From contig NW_026262690.1 in the NCBI RefSeq assembly GCF_021869535.1, positions 85,667,995 through 85,731,994 of the forward strand: 64,000 nt of DNA, given 5' to 3'. Below the pieces are notes generated by a model. The model was given only the letters and a program-made list of their open reading frames with translations. It had not been told where the DNA came from and did not search any database. The DNA is from Mytilus californianus (Eukaryota; Mollusca; Bivalvia; Mytilida; Mytilidae). Below are positions 35,164-47,710 of this stretch, in pieces; within the stretch, counting starts at the first letter, position 1, and the number at the start of each line of letters is the position of its first letter. Both the position numbers and the translations under genes were made by a program.

Positions 35164-35585
35164 GGGTATGTTCATGTCTATAGGATAACTGTATCATCAT
35201 GATACAAAAGAGGAAAATCATACCATATTCATTGGATATATTCAGGTCTCTTCATGTTTATAGGATAACTGTATCACCATGATACAAAAGAGGAAAATCA
35301 TACCATATTCATTCCATATATTCGATATATTCAGGTCTCTTCATGTCTATTGGATGACTGTATCACCATGATACAAAAGAGGAAAATCATACCATATTCA
35401 TTCCATATATTCGATATATTCAGGTCTCTTCATGTCTATTGGATGACTGTATCGCCATGATACAAAAGAGGAAAATCATATCATATTCATTCGATATATT
35501 CAGGTCTCTTCATGTCTATTGGATAACTGTATCGCCATGATACAAAAGAGGAAAATCATACCATATTCATTCGATATAATCAGAA
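35164..35585. repeat. Tandem repeat, ~80-95 bp unit, five copies
   Basis: The unit is TTCATGTCTAT-GGAT-ACTG, then TATC-CCATGATACAAAAGAGG, AAAATCATACCATATTCATT and CGATATATTCAGGTCTC. Copies start near 35170, 35252, 35340, 35433 and 35510. Unit length varies because CCATATATTCGATATATTC is sometimes expanded. Confidence 0.9.
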
Positions 35586-35599
35586 AGTAATGTTTATAT

Positions 35600-36065
35600 A
35601 CTTTGACAATAAGGTGTTCTTTACGTATAAATGGTCCGAAGCGCTATTCTGGATTACTTACATCAGGAACGCTCGAAGACAAATATTTAAAATCGAGAAT
35701 CTTGTCAACATTTGTATTAGATTTTTGATATTCAAATACTTTCAGCCTCGTACATCAATGAAGAGCCACTAATTGTTGAAATGCGCATCTGGTGCATTAT
35801 AATTGGTACCGTTTATGTTATTGTGAGTTATACAATATATGGCAGTTGTTATCAAATAGTCCGTTTCTATGTATGTTGGCGTTTGTTTTTGTAGCAGTTC
35901 AATGTTTATGTTGTTCCGTTGTTTTCCTCTTATAGTTGATGTGTTTCCCTCGGTTTTGGTTTGTGACCCGGATTTGTTTCAGTTAAATCGATTTATGACT
36001 ATTGAACAGCGGTATACTACTGTTGCCTTTATTTATACAACTTTTATTGTGCTCGTATTTATTTT
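35600..36065 (+). repeat. Retroelement 3'-region fragment
   Basis: 'ATTGTTGAAATGCGCATCTGG' and 'AATTGGTACCGTTTATGTTATTG' are familiar text from bivalve retroelement 3' ends. 35850-36030 matches 56025-56190 (GTCCGTTTCT-TGT, 'GTGTTTCCCTC-GTTTT', 'GACCCGGATTTGTTT', 'GAACAGCGGTATACTACTGTTGCC'). Confidence 0.7.
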
Positions 36066-38300
36066 CATTATTGTTTTACTGACTAGTTGATGTTAAACAA
36101 ACTTATCCTTTAAAAATCATCTTTGTGGAAAATACTTCATTGGAAACATTTTAAACTAAAACATGGAGAAAGCAGATAAATAAATCATTTTATGAGCGTA
36201 AGCTCAATATGGGAAAAAAAAACAGGAAAAAAAATAAAAACAAAACTGTCTCCAATTGAGGAAAAGAACAGTCGATTTAATTTTGTTTTGATAATGAATT
36301 ATGAAAGTATTATTTCAAGACAAATGGTATCTTTGGAAACGTTTGGCTAGCAGGGTACATACCAAATACCATCTAATTTACCTGGCGAATAATACGACAC
36401 ACCATAACTATATTTTTGGATTAACATGTGGAATGAACTTTGAAACGCCTATTGCAATTGCACTCTGTACATCAAAGTTTTACAAAGCTTAAATGAGATA
36501 ACCAAAATAGTCTATGTTCAATTTTACCTTATGTTGCATGACCCATTTATGGTATTCTCGGCTTTATTATTAAATAATTTTCTTATTAACAATAATGTCT
36601 TTATTGAGAAAAAGCATAGCTAAACGTGTTAAATGATTGCTCCTTTCCCTTTGGAATCAATCAAATGGTATGTTTTTTATTTTACTTTGGTATATGGAGA
36701 AGAATTATAAAGCATTTGCTTTGAAAGTAGCCCATGAATTACTATTATTTTTTTATTTTCATTGTATTCATTACACACTTTTTTGTGGTGTTATTATACA
36801 ATATGTCAGCAGTTTTTAAGTAAATGACTCCCTCCGGCTTGTATGTACATACAGTCTTGCAAGGTGATATCAATATACTCTCCTAAATTATGGGAACACC
36901 ATGTTGATTTCCTAATTTTTTCAACTATATAATATTCTTTCTTCCAACACACAGTTTATTTTTCTGTCTGTGTGCTACGGGTTGTTTTGATTGCTTTGAG
37001 GTTGGCACGGATTTGGATCTTCCTTGTTCCATACTGATAAAATCCATAAAGGTCGGAATTTTGCACGGACATGACATTTTGAGGTGAAAATAAAAAGCGC
37101 ATTGGCGAATGCAAAGGGGAATAATTAAAGTCTCATAATAAATCAACCTTCGTTATTTGCATTTCCGTAAGGAACAATGTAGCCGCATATCTTATTAATA
37201 ACCGGAAAAGTACCTTTATAACTTTTCTTTCATATACTGTGCATGACTATAATTAAGATGTAATTAAGATGATAATGGGCGTGAAATTTAAAAAAAATGT
37301 ATGTGGGAGTATAACATGCTCCTTGCACGTACATAACTACATTTATTGCTATAAAGCGTCGTAATAATTTTACTCGTTATAGTTCCTTTTTTAGAAATAA
37401 AACTTGAAAACAGTTTAAATATCCACACTTTTTAGAGAATAAAGAGCTTGGTCTTTTGTAGAAGACTGTACCTACCGGTTTTGCCATATATACGTCTTTT
37501 AGTTATTTGTATCAGTTGGTTGCTGGCTAATTGGCTTCATTAAAACTCCTTTAAAAGCTATTTACTTTGGTATGTGCAAAAATGCAAAAACATTATTATG
37601 AACAATTGATGTACATTTTCTTTAAATTTGATCACAATTAAATTATATTTTTCAATTTCTAAATGAAGTTCTTGAAACAAAGGTTGCAACTCCAAAAAAT
37701 AAGTTGACTTTAGATGGCTTTTGATTTCTGATTTGGTCACTTGATTTTGATGCTTACAAATGTTTCCTTTATTTGACTTCCCAAACTTTTGTTCTCGAGG
37801 TGCCTAATGATTGTTTTCTAAAAAAAAAAAATGTCGAGCGTACAGAAATCGGTTTTACCCGATTTATACCAAAATAATGAACGAAAAACAATTATGACGG
37901 ACAGCAATAAATGATAACCACTCGTATACAGGCTCCAGGCTTTGACAGGCACAATGATATGGTGGGGTAAAACGACCCTTTCGAAAACCAGCGACAATAC
38001 AACTATTTTATGTCAATTCAAACCGTTACAGCCGCCATAACGAATGCTATTGGTCAGATGTTCTCAGGTGAATATTTTGCAAATGACCGTCATCATATTT
38101 CTTTTATAATTTTTTTCTTTTCCATTTTTGACCCGCACGTGATTTGGCTTTATATCGGTTTTGACCATATGTTTATTTGACACAATGCCATGCAGGATTT
38201 GATTTCCCTCCGGGTGCCGTTGATACTATTCCCAATTTTGATTGATTTCGGTGCACAAAAATTTAAAGTTTTAAGTGTTAGCTCTTTACTAAAACAAGTA
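36066..38300. other. Intergenic, no gene seen
   Basis: Short open frames (for example 36301-36492, plus) carry no motif I recognise. Repeat traces are few. Confidence 0.45.
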
Positions 38301-39640
38301 GATGTGGTATGAACGCCAATGCACTAACTATTCTCCAAAGACCAAAAGACAGGATGTTAGTTAACACATGGCACCGCATGGCCTTAACAATCTTTGTATA
38401 TTTTTTTATTTCTTTGTCTGTTTTTCTAAATTTTGATTTTTAGAAACTCTTTTTAATGTTATTTAAAAGAAACAACATGCCTTTTATCCATATAATTTCA
38501 TCCATCAATAAATATTTGAATTTTTTTTTATATTTAGTAATATTTATATATGTCCATCTGAATCTAAATTGGGTAATATGTAATTAGTAAAAAAAAGTTA
38601 ACAAGTATTTGGCAAAAGTCCTTAACCATACTTTATTGAATATCCTTTTAAACCCTAAGTATTGTTATGCTTCAAAGTATAGATGAATTAAAACAAAACT
38701 ATATTTGCAAGATGTATAATTCCAGGAACGCTTTTAAAAAGTAATACTATACTGCAGAGAAATATCCTGGCTAATTTTGCAATTGGATTTGTTACATTAA
38801 CAGGGTATATGAGCCCATATACCTTGTGAGCATAAACAAAGATCAGAATGGTAACTAATGTTGAAATCAGGGCACTCCAGTTAAATATAATTGTTCTCCG
38901 GTCTTCCCTACATCCCCTTCGCCTGACGGTTCAGGGGAAACAAATCACTGAAAGGGAATATGTGTCAATATCCGCTGTAAAGATTACGAATAGCCTTTAA
39001 TATATTCATATCCAGGCTCTGGATATTTATGATATAAACGAAAGAGCCACATTAATTTTTGTTTTGAATGGCAAGACGCAAATAGCATTTATTGAACAAC
39101 AACGATAACATACAAATATAAAAATGGGTTTGAATCAGTTATCACAAATACTTAAGACTTCGCCCTGTGTTTAAGTTGAAAACAATATCAAAACCAATAA
39201 GGACTTGAGAAAGTATATATGTAATGTTCCTTATTATTGTAGATAGCAAAGTTCATATATATTTAACAAAGCTCAGAGAAGTATAAGCTTAAAGAAATAG
39301 TCTCTTGCATTCGATAAACTATATAAATGTAATTGGAAAAATTTTCTTTGGATTTTTTTAAGTAAGTTTTACAATCATTTGAATTATTACTTTTATAAAT
39401 AACGATTTATAATTTTTTTTAAAGACATTGTCTACTTTTCCAATTAAACCAAAATTGCAGAACGTTGATTTTTTTTCAATATGTTTGACATTAATCTGTA
39501 AAATTGAAAGGCCATTCTCATTCAGCGCTAAACATTACTATTGAAGATAATTTTAATACACTATTGCATTTCCCTTTTTTGGGGGGTCAAATTTGGCAAA
39601 GAAGAACATTAGAAACCAAATTAGTTTGTATCTGAGGTTA
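38301..39640. repeat. Diverged tandem duplication, left copy
   Basis: Several blocks recur in the same order at 39690-40915: a dispersed-repeat stub (38305-38395 / 39698-39795), ACAATCTTTGTATATTT, TAGTAATATTTATATATG, CTATATTTGCAAGATGT-TAATT, ATGGCAAGAC-GCAA-TAGCATTTATTGAA, and ATTGAAGATAATTTTAATACA-TATT. Many substitutions and indels show it is old. Non-coding. Confidence 0.8.
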
Positions 39641-39689
39641 TATCCATGTTTATTTTTCCTAGAATTTGGTTTTAAGTGTAGGCTTTTTG

Positions 39690-40915
39690 TAAAAAAGATA
39701 AAGAAGATATGGTATAATGGCCAATGAGAAAACATTTTCCAGAGATCAAATGACAAGATGTGAGCAAACACTTGGCACTGTATGGCCTTTAACAATCTTT
39801 GTATATTTGTTTATTTCTACGTCTGTCTCCTTCTAGTATTGTTCTTTGAATTTTGAAAACTCTTTTTAGGGAGATTTAGAAGAAATCTACCTGTTATGTA
39901 TCCATATCAATCGATCTGCCATCCATCGATAAATATATGAAAAGTGTATATAGTAATATTTATATATGCCATAACCATCTGTATCAAAATTGGGAGAGTA
40001 ATATGTAATGATCTTAGACACATAGGTAATGACAATGTGCAATGAACAAGGTAAAGATCATATATCTTCCTTATTATAAGTTACTTAGTAAATAAAAGTA
40101 ACAAATAATTGACAAATTGTTATACAAAAGTCATAAACACTTTTTTATTCATCCTTCCTCTCACTAAAAATTAGTTTAAAAAAGTTAATGTTATGTTGCA
40201 AAGTACAGTTGATTTAAGAAAGACTATATTTGCAAGATGTTTAATTTCGAGAACGCATTTAAATAGTATTTATTCATATCCAGCATCTGTTTGATTTTTT
40301 TATGACATTTACAAGATAGCCATATAAATGAGTTTTGAAATGGCAAGACCGCAATAAGCATTTATTGAATTACTACGATAAGATATAAGAAATAAAAATA
40401 TTTTTGAATCAGTGTATTTCTGTATTATCACAAATACAGCCCGGTTTTTAAGATGTAAACAATATGAAAACCAATGAGTCCTCAAAAAGTATATATGTAA
40501 TGTTGACTGCTTTTGTTAATGTCAAAGTTCATATCCATTTAACAAAAGTGCTTGAGAAACAGGGAAGTATAAGCTTCAAGATAAACTCTTTTACATTTGA
40601 TATACTATATAAAAGCAATTGAAAATTTTTCTGAATATACATTTTCTTACGGAATTTAATAGTTAGTTTTACAATCATGTTAATTTTTACTTTGTAAAAG
40701 GAATAGACATTAAAATTTAAAATAGATTTGACAATTTCCCCTGTGTTAGTTTCGCCTACGGAAAGGTCGTTTTTCGACATTTTTGTACATAAAACGGAAA
40801 AATTGATGTTATTCAGCAGTATTCATTGCTATTGAAGATAATTTTAATACATTATTACATATTACATTTTTGGGATCAAATTTGGTATACAATGACACCC
40901 GAAACCATTATTTCT
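39690..40915. repeat. Diverged tandem duplication, right copy
   Basis: Partner of 38301-39640; its right edge is about 0.3 kb from the start of the Toll-like pseudogene. The duplicated unit may have been flanking DNA of that receptor. Confidence 0.8.
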
Positions 40916-41154
40916 CCTAAAAGGGGTTTGAAATGTCCCTTTCGTCATTTTTGATTAGTAATATCTCTAAAATGTGCTAAAATGTATCAAATTCGGCTCT
41001 TTGAAAATGTCCCTTATACCAAGGAAAATTTGTCCCTACCCCTTTTTTTTACCTGCGTTTCGTTAGATAAACTTACTTAAATGACAAACGGTGAACACTT
41101 ATATAAACTGTACCGAAATAGTTATGAGGTATGACAGACAAATATATAAATTAA

Positions 41155-41177
41155 TAATAATAATAATAATAATAATT
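41155..41177. repeat. TAA microsatellite
   Basis: About seven AAT/TAA units directly upstream of the Toll-like pseudogene. Confidence 0.9.
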
Positions 41178-41239
41178 CTATATTCAAAGAGCATCACACA
41201 GTTAACCATAAAACTCATCTTCTCTGAGGCCCTCAATTC

Positions 41240-43112
41240 AACTTTATAGATTGCTCAAATAGACACCTGAACAGGATTCCAAAATTTCCACCAAACGTTG
41301 ATATTCTGAATTTACATAATAAAATTTTAGAAAATATACCTGATAAAACATTTGAAAATCTTCACAAACTACTAGAACTTGATATTTCTTCCAATAAGCT
41401 AACGATTATTAGGATCGATGCGTTTGTGGGATTACATAATTTAAAACGATTGATCTTGGAGGACAATAGATTAAAGGATGGTAACTCGTATCCTTTTGGT
41501 GTTTTCAAATCTTTGGTTTCCCTTGTTTATTTGAATATCAAATTTAATGATAACGATGAATTCTTATATAGCATAATCCCAGATGATGTTATATCACACC
41601 TTGTAAAGATTGAAAGTTTGGAACTAGATGTAATTGATCGTCGTTTCGGCGTTTTTGTCTTTGGAGAGGGATTTTCTAGATTATCTTTTCTTAAAAGAAT
41701 CAAAACAGGAACATGTAATATCAATATGGTGAACAATGAAACGCTTTCCAACTTGCCACATCTAGAATTTATAGATCTATCTAATTGTGTTATTTATCAA
41801 TATGTAGCTGGAACACTAAGCGATAGAACACAATTGATATACCTGGATATGTCAAACGTCCTCATGCAAATTGACACCTTTAAGGACTTATTCGAAAAGG
41901 ATATTTAATTATCCAAGGTGAAAATTCTAAAAACAAAAGGTTTACTTCAATATGCAGCTGATCTTCCGCTGTGCTTTTTCCTAATCTTGAATAATACTGG
42001 TATTGAGGAACTATATATTAAGAATAACAGTTTTGTTGTAGCTGAAAATGTCCATGTAAAAATTTGTAATTCCGTTCCAACAACATTGAAATTATTACAC
42101 TTTTCAAACAATAAACTGACAAAGTTTTGCTTTGAATTACCATATTTGGTTACACTTAATTTGAAAAATAATGCCCTTGCACAATATTTGGCGCATAATT
42201 CATACATGGATAATGATACCGGTATTTCTCAATTAGAAATGATAGATTTGTCTCATAATCAATTGATAACTCTCAGTTTCACAATCTTTCATTTTCAATC
42301 ACATCTGAAAATTATAAATTTGAGTCATAATTTTCTATCAAATATTACCTTTGACCTTTCACACAATGTCAATTTGCAGGTCTTAGACTTGTCAAGCAAT
42401 TGGATAAGAAACTTTTTTGAATATTCAATCATACAAATGCGTATCCGAAAATGAGGCTATTATTCAATTAAACAATTTCCCCAAAACCGCCCAAGAAATT
42501 GAAAAAGAATGTAAGTCCTATACAGTTTTAACAACATGTATATCTGTAGCCATAACAGCATGTGGTATTGCTATAGCAACAGGATTGATATTTAGATATC
42601 GTTGGAAAATGCGTTATTTGTATTACATGACGAAAGGCAAATATTACAGTTATAAGCCAGTCGCTGATAGTATACATACTTACAAGTACGATGCCTTCAT
42701 TAGCTTTTCAGATATTAACATTGGCTATATCAAAAACGTTTGTATACCACAACTTGAGATAAAAAGTAATCTAAAGCTATGTATTCATAACCGTGATTTC
42801 CTGCCCGGTGAAGAAATTACCGTAAATATAACAAATGCTATCCACAACAGTAGAAAAACTATTTGTGTCATATCTAGAGCCTTTTTGGCTTCATACTACT
42901 GCAGATTTGAATTTAATATGGCTAGAATGGAAAGTATCTACTCAAGAAGTGGAGATAATATTTTGCTTTTAGTATTTTATGAACAAATACTTCCAAGAGA
43001 ACTGCCTCTAGTCATGTTAGAATTAGTTCAGGAGCAGTTATATATTGAATACCCACACGATGAACAAGGAAATGTTGTGTTTTGGGAGAAACTCAAAGAA
43101 GTAATAGCTTAA
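41240..43112 (+). pseudogene. Toll-like receptor pseudogene with intact TIR domain
   Basis: It starts inside an LRR N-cap (FIDCSNRHLNRIPKFPP) with no upstream Met or signal peptide; a stop lies just before. Leucine-rich repeats run from 41290 to 42425 (LHKLLELDISSNKLT, LEFIDLSNC, LEMIDLSHNQL, LKIINLSHNFLS, LQVLDLSSNWI). An in-frame TAA at 41906-41908 interrupts them. Near 42420-42450 the frame shifts by one, and the first half of the LRR C-cap is missing: only YKCVSENE and ECKSY remain. The shifted frame then codes a membrane segment (about 42525-42600) and a full TIR domain with box 1 YDAFISFS (from 42687), box 2 RDFLPGEEI and box 3 FW, ending in TAA at 43110-43112. Toll receptors signal in innate immunity through TIR contacts. 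Loss of start, stop and C-cap makes a working receptor unlikely. Confidence 0.85.
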
Positions 43113-43292
43113 GAACTGTTTTTACAAAAAAAAGTTGAAAATCCATTACATTAGATTATAAATACTATCAAAATATCATTTATTTAACATATCAATGATG
43201 ATTATTATCATCATAATGTAAATTAGTTATTGTCTTTCTACTATAACCATAGTGTAAATATTAGAGTGAATTAGGTGTATTAATTCAATCAG

Positions 43293-43683
43293 GAAGAGAT
43301 AATGCTTAAACCATAAGGATCATAAATATAACTTAGGATTATCATAAGACCATCCTTATTAGGAATATCTTAGCAAAGCTTAGATTAAGTCTTGGAAGTT
43401 TCCCAGTAAGATGGTCCCATGCATGTTAGTCCTGAAGCCTATCTAAAGATATGTCGCAGGGCAAGTCCTAATAAAAATTAATAAAAGTATACTAAGGGTT
43501 AAACTAATTTTTTCTAGAGATATTGATGTGTAAACTAGGATGCTGACTCACAAACTGTTCATAAAAATCCTTCGGACAACCATATCCCTATTAATATGTA
43601 CAAACATTATCTCCATTAATATCAACATCATGAATGTATGTAACTTACAAAGGCGATTACAAAAAAAATGTAAATGATTGCTT
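43293..43683. repeat. 390-bp repeat (MITE-like), uninterrupted copy
   Basis: Runs from GAAGAGATAATGCTTAAAC to AAATGTAAATGATTGCTT. Its left part (to ~43445) equals 51308-51455 and its right part (from ~43455) equals 57475-57699. The ends GAAGAGATAATG and, inverted, AAGCAATCATTT are only weakly alike. Confidence 0.9.
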
Positions 43684-44520
43684 GATTTATTGTTGTTAGC
43701 TTAATATCCAGTGGCATATCGTTCACGCATTTTAAGGACGAGAACAAATAAATAATATATCTGCAAAGTGGGTAGATCGCGGGAATGATGGGTGGGACAT
43801 TTAGACTTTTGGTAAAAAATGGTATGCTGGATATGGACAGAAATGTTGCCTAACAACCATTTCCGAATCCCTAAAAGAGTTGTTGAAAAATGAAAATAAG
43901 ACTTTTTACATTTGATTCGTCCGAAGCTCTTTTCTAGATTTACCTTCATCAGGTTCGCCTAAAAACGGTGAATTATTGTTGCTAACTTCTACTCATTTGG
44001 TCTGTGGTGGAGATCTGTCTCATTGGCAAACATACCACACCTTCTTAGTTTTATAGTACATGGTTTGATCGATGGATTAGTAATTAATTTCCAGTGATAA
44101 ATAGTACATTCACATGCTGATGTGGTTATGAATATGAACATCGCTTTATAAGACCGAAACGCTGAGTTAAATTTCAACTTGCAAGTTCACAAGGAAACAT
44201 TCATCAGGACGACATGTCACCCTTTTACTGATAAATGCCACGTTCCTAGCGCAGAAAAAGCATATACTACTTTTCAAGTCTTTGTTTTACCGGCAGGGGA
44301 TCAACGCTACGTCCTCCTGTAGAGCACACTACCTCGAAAGAATTGACGCGGTTGTAGAAAGTTTGAAAACAAAATAATATACTGACTAGTTCGGCATAAA
44401 CATCGACATTTATACACTGGATCACGGTAATAGTTTCAATATTGCAGGCATAAGTGTTATGTTTGCTAGATTCGTATAGGAGGAATAAGAGATCAAGACC
44501 ACATATATGTGTTAATGTTC
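43684..44520. other. Intergenic with a truncated dispersed repeat
   Basis: 43985-44050 ends GTGGTGGAGATCTGTCTCATTGGC, then ACATACCACA-CTTCTTA, a short 3' stub of the dispersed repeat. No gene seen. Confidence 0.5.
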
Positions 44521-47176
44521 TTTAAAGGAGACATGACACGATTTTCAATTTGTGTTTCAAAATGTTTATTTATACTTAACTTTCCCCAAAAATACATCGA
44601 TAGCAATATAAGTGTCAAATATTTGTTAAAATATGTATTTTAATGAGATTTTAATGCACCGATTTATCGACCTGTCAAATATGCACATTTCCATCCCTGA
44701 AGTCACTCAGAACGAGGCTACTACGTCAGTGGTTCCTTTCATTCATATTAACATAAGGGTACAGCGCAAATTTAGTTTCGATTATTATCCAACAAAACGC
44801 ATGACAGTGATAAAAAAATGAGTATGTGTAATGCCGATGGATTCAACAATATAATTAAAAAGAATATTGACATGATATTTTCTGTTTTTCGAATGACACG
44901 CGGACTTAGAAGGTGTAAAGATAGGATTTTTTAACAAGCCCAAACTACACTTCTTTCCGCCCACTTTCATAAGGAATCCAGAGTTGGGGTCTCGGGTGCA
45001 ATGTCATGAGTTCATCGTAGGTCACAGGTGAACGGTACAGGTGATTGAGTTTCGCAATTTCAGGTCTCGTTTGAAGTCGCAAGCTTCAGGTGTCACGCCA
45101 CGTGGGGGATTGATAAGATATAGTTATTACGCAATATTACTTCATAAGCTCTTTGTGTACATCCTGGATGTTGGTTTTGCCGAGGGCACAGGTGAGATTG
45201 GAATAAATTATTGTTACAGCAATACACGTACAACTACCTGATGTTTAATGAATACCTGCATGTAGTACGACCATACAATACCCTATGCACCACCAATTAA
45301 ATACCCTAACCAGCTTTGATAACTAATTATAGACAACCTGTATATAGATCTTATTTTTATTTCTTTTAAGAATATGCAGATATAAAAAGGTTTATAACAG
45401 ATGCATTTTTTTAATTGACTTCTTGAGATGGAAAAGTAATATTCCTGTATGCTTGCAAGTCTATAACTTCATACCGTATATTCGGCTATAAAAGTTCGCA
45501 ACATGAAAATGTGAAACGATAAAACTAACTTATTTATAACAAAATAATTTCCGCAGAAAAAAATTGACAGACATGAACCACTGATATACATGCTCCTGAT
45601 TTGAGACAGGCACATTCACAATGTGTCGATGCGGGGATATATGTTTGTGAGCGCCTAACCCCCCCCTCCAAACGTGTGATAGCGGTCTTACAGCATAACA
45701 TAAGAACTATAAAAACCAGTCTAACTCAAAAGATCGGTACGAAGTACAGAAACAGTCAAACCACTAACGTAAAAACAATAGAGATAACGCACAAATAATG
45801 TAAGCTAGATCAAAGCCAAATACAAATAATACATAATTCATGTATTCGAAGACTGAAGTATGTAACATGTAAACATTTTCATGTTCAGTACGATTGAAAA
45901 TTTAACATCTTTTCAAATGACCCCTTTTTGAAGAAATATTAAGTTGTGAATATTTTCCTGGACTCAAGCATTTTGCTGGTAGCAATAAACAAATTGATTG
46001 CTAAATGATATTTGGAAGAGAAGGGTGGAAATGTGTGAACTTGAATTTACTTTGTGTAATTCCTTAAATTTGAAATAAGATTTATAAGGGTTTGGATGGA
46101 ATTGCAAACTTTAGAAGTGTAATATAACTATATTAATTATTTCAACATAAGACTACAGTAGTTCAAGGTAAATAACATAACACGCGACTAAATCACACTA
46201 CAGGTGCCTTCTTACATTTCACCTGGTCAGGTATGCTATAGGTGTCAAAATTTAATTACTAATACAACAGCCTCCGATTAAATGTTTTGTATTGTTTAAT
46301 TTTATACATAAGGTGAGACGTAAATAAAATATTGAATTGAATTGTTTACATAAAAAGGGGGAAAGTAATAAAACTGTTAATTGAATATCCTAATGCAGAA
46401 AAGTGTGATAAAGGATTTATCACTATACAAATCCTTGGCGTGATGTATGGTTTCCAACCAATGCATAACTTTTGGTGATAGTTTATACCTATTAAAAGTA
46501 TCACCGTAACCAAAACAAAGCAAAACAAAAAACGTACCCTTTGCGAACGCATAATTTTCCTTTTACTATCTTTTTTTTCTCTTTTCTTTCTGCTTCGGGC
46601 GCACACATAATTATAACATTACCGTAACAGAGAGAAAAAAAGAACAATTTGATCATCAATAATAAAATTTATATTTTGAATCATGATTAAAAGTAGTTTT
46701 ATTTGAATAAATAAAAAATGAGGAAAGCGGTTTATTAAATTTATTCATCAGACAAACCTATATGACGAAGTCGATACACTATGGACGGTATTGAAAGCAC
46801 TTTTTCCGATTATTGACAAACTACAAAGACAGTTGACCTCATCAATTTGAGCCATTGTGTGTAAAATAACCAAGAAAAGGATATTAATTCTTCATGCGAA
46901 AAGTCCAACAACGACGATCTTTCAGACAATACCGATCGGATTGTTACCACAATAAGAGACATTTTCCCAGCTTGTAACCATTGACGTAAGCACGATCACG
47001 TGATCGTTATCTAATTAAAAATCATTCATTATGACAAGCGCTGGATTCTTTGACCTAAAAAATGCCGATTGGTCAGGTTTTGACTAGCAAAATTGTACAA
47101 AATATGTTTTAAGACTAATATTTATCAATTTAATAAAACAAAAATAATTAAAAAATCGTGTCACGTCTCCTTTAAA
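44521..47176. mobile_element. 2.65-kb TTAA-flanked element with inverted ends (piggyBac-like, non-autonomous)
   Basis: The left end TTTAAAGGAGACATGACACGATTTT is mirrored at 47152-47176 as AAAATCGTGTCACGTCTCCTTTAAA, with one mismatch in 25. Each end carries TTAA (44522-44525, 47172-47175), as expected for piggyBac-type TTAA target duplication. No transposase frame was found inside; short frames there are unrecognised. Confidence 0.75.
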
Positions 47177-47177
47177 T

Positions 47178-47490
47178 AGATATAAGAAGATGTGGTATGA
47201 GTGCCAATGAGACAACTGTCCATCCAAGTCAAAATTTATAAAAGTAAACCATTATAGGTCAAAGTACGGTCTTCAACACGGAGCCTTAGCTCACACCGAA
47301 CAGCAAGCTATAAAGAGCCCCAAAAATTACTAGTATAAAACCATTCAAACGGGAAAACCAACGGTCTAATCTATATAAAAAACGTGAAAACGAGAAACAC
47401 TTATGAACCACATCAACAAACGACAACTACTGAACATCAGATTCCTGAATTAGGACAGGTGCAAACAAATGCAGCGGGTTTAAACGTTTT
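47178..47490 (-). repeat. Dispersed 3'-tail repeat, inverted copy
   Basis: Starts ATATAAGAAGATGTGGTATGAG right at the end of the TTAA element and runs through GACAACTGTCCATCC, GTACGGTCTTCAACACGG, GCAAGCTATAAAGAGCC and CATTCAAACGGGAAAACCAACGG. Near-identical in order to 17160-17495 inverted. Confidence 0.88.
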
Positions 47491-47646
47491 AATGGTACCA
47501 AACCTTCACTTTAAAAGCTACTTTAACGTCATAAGATATTTTCATTCCAAATAAAGGGCCACTGATGGGCAAAGATAAATAAATAATTTCTCCGCTTAGA
47601 AAAAAACGCCCCCCTCCCCCCATACAAAAACATAAAACAAAAAACA

Positions 47647-47649
<3 letters not shown>

Positions 47650-47707
<58 letters not shown>
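47650..47707. repeat. GA microsatellite, about 28 units
   Basis: A pure GA/TC run. The apparent Ser-Leu repeat peptide on the minus strand is a by-product of it. Confidence 0.95.

Positions 47708-47710
<3 letters not shown>

Noticed and set aside
41906..41908. Intron explaining the stop in the Toll-like gene
   Set aside because: The frame is the same on both sides of the TAA, and no donor/acceptor pair brackets it without removing leucine-rich repeats; a nonsense change is simpler.
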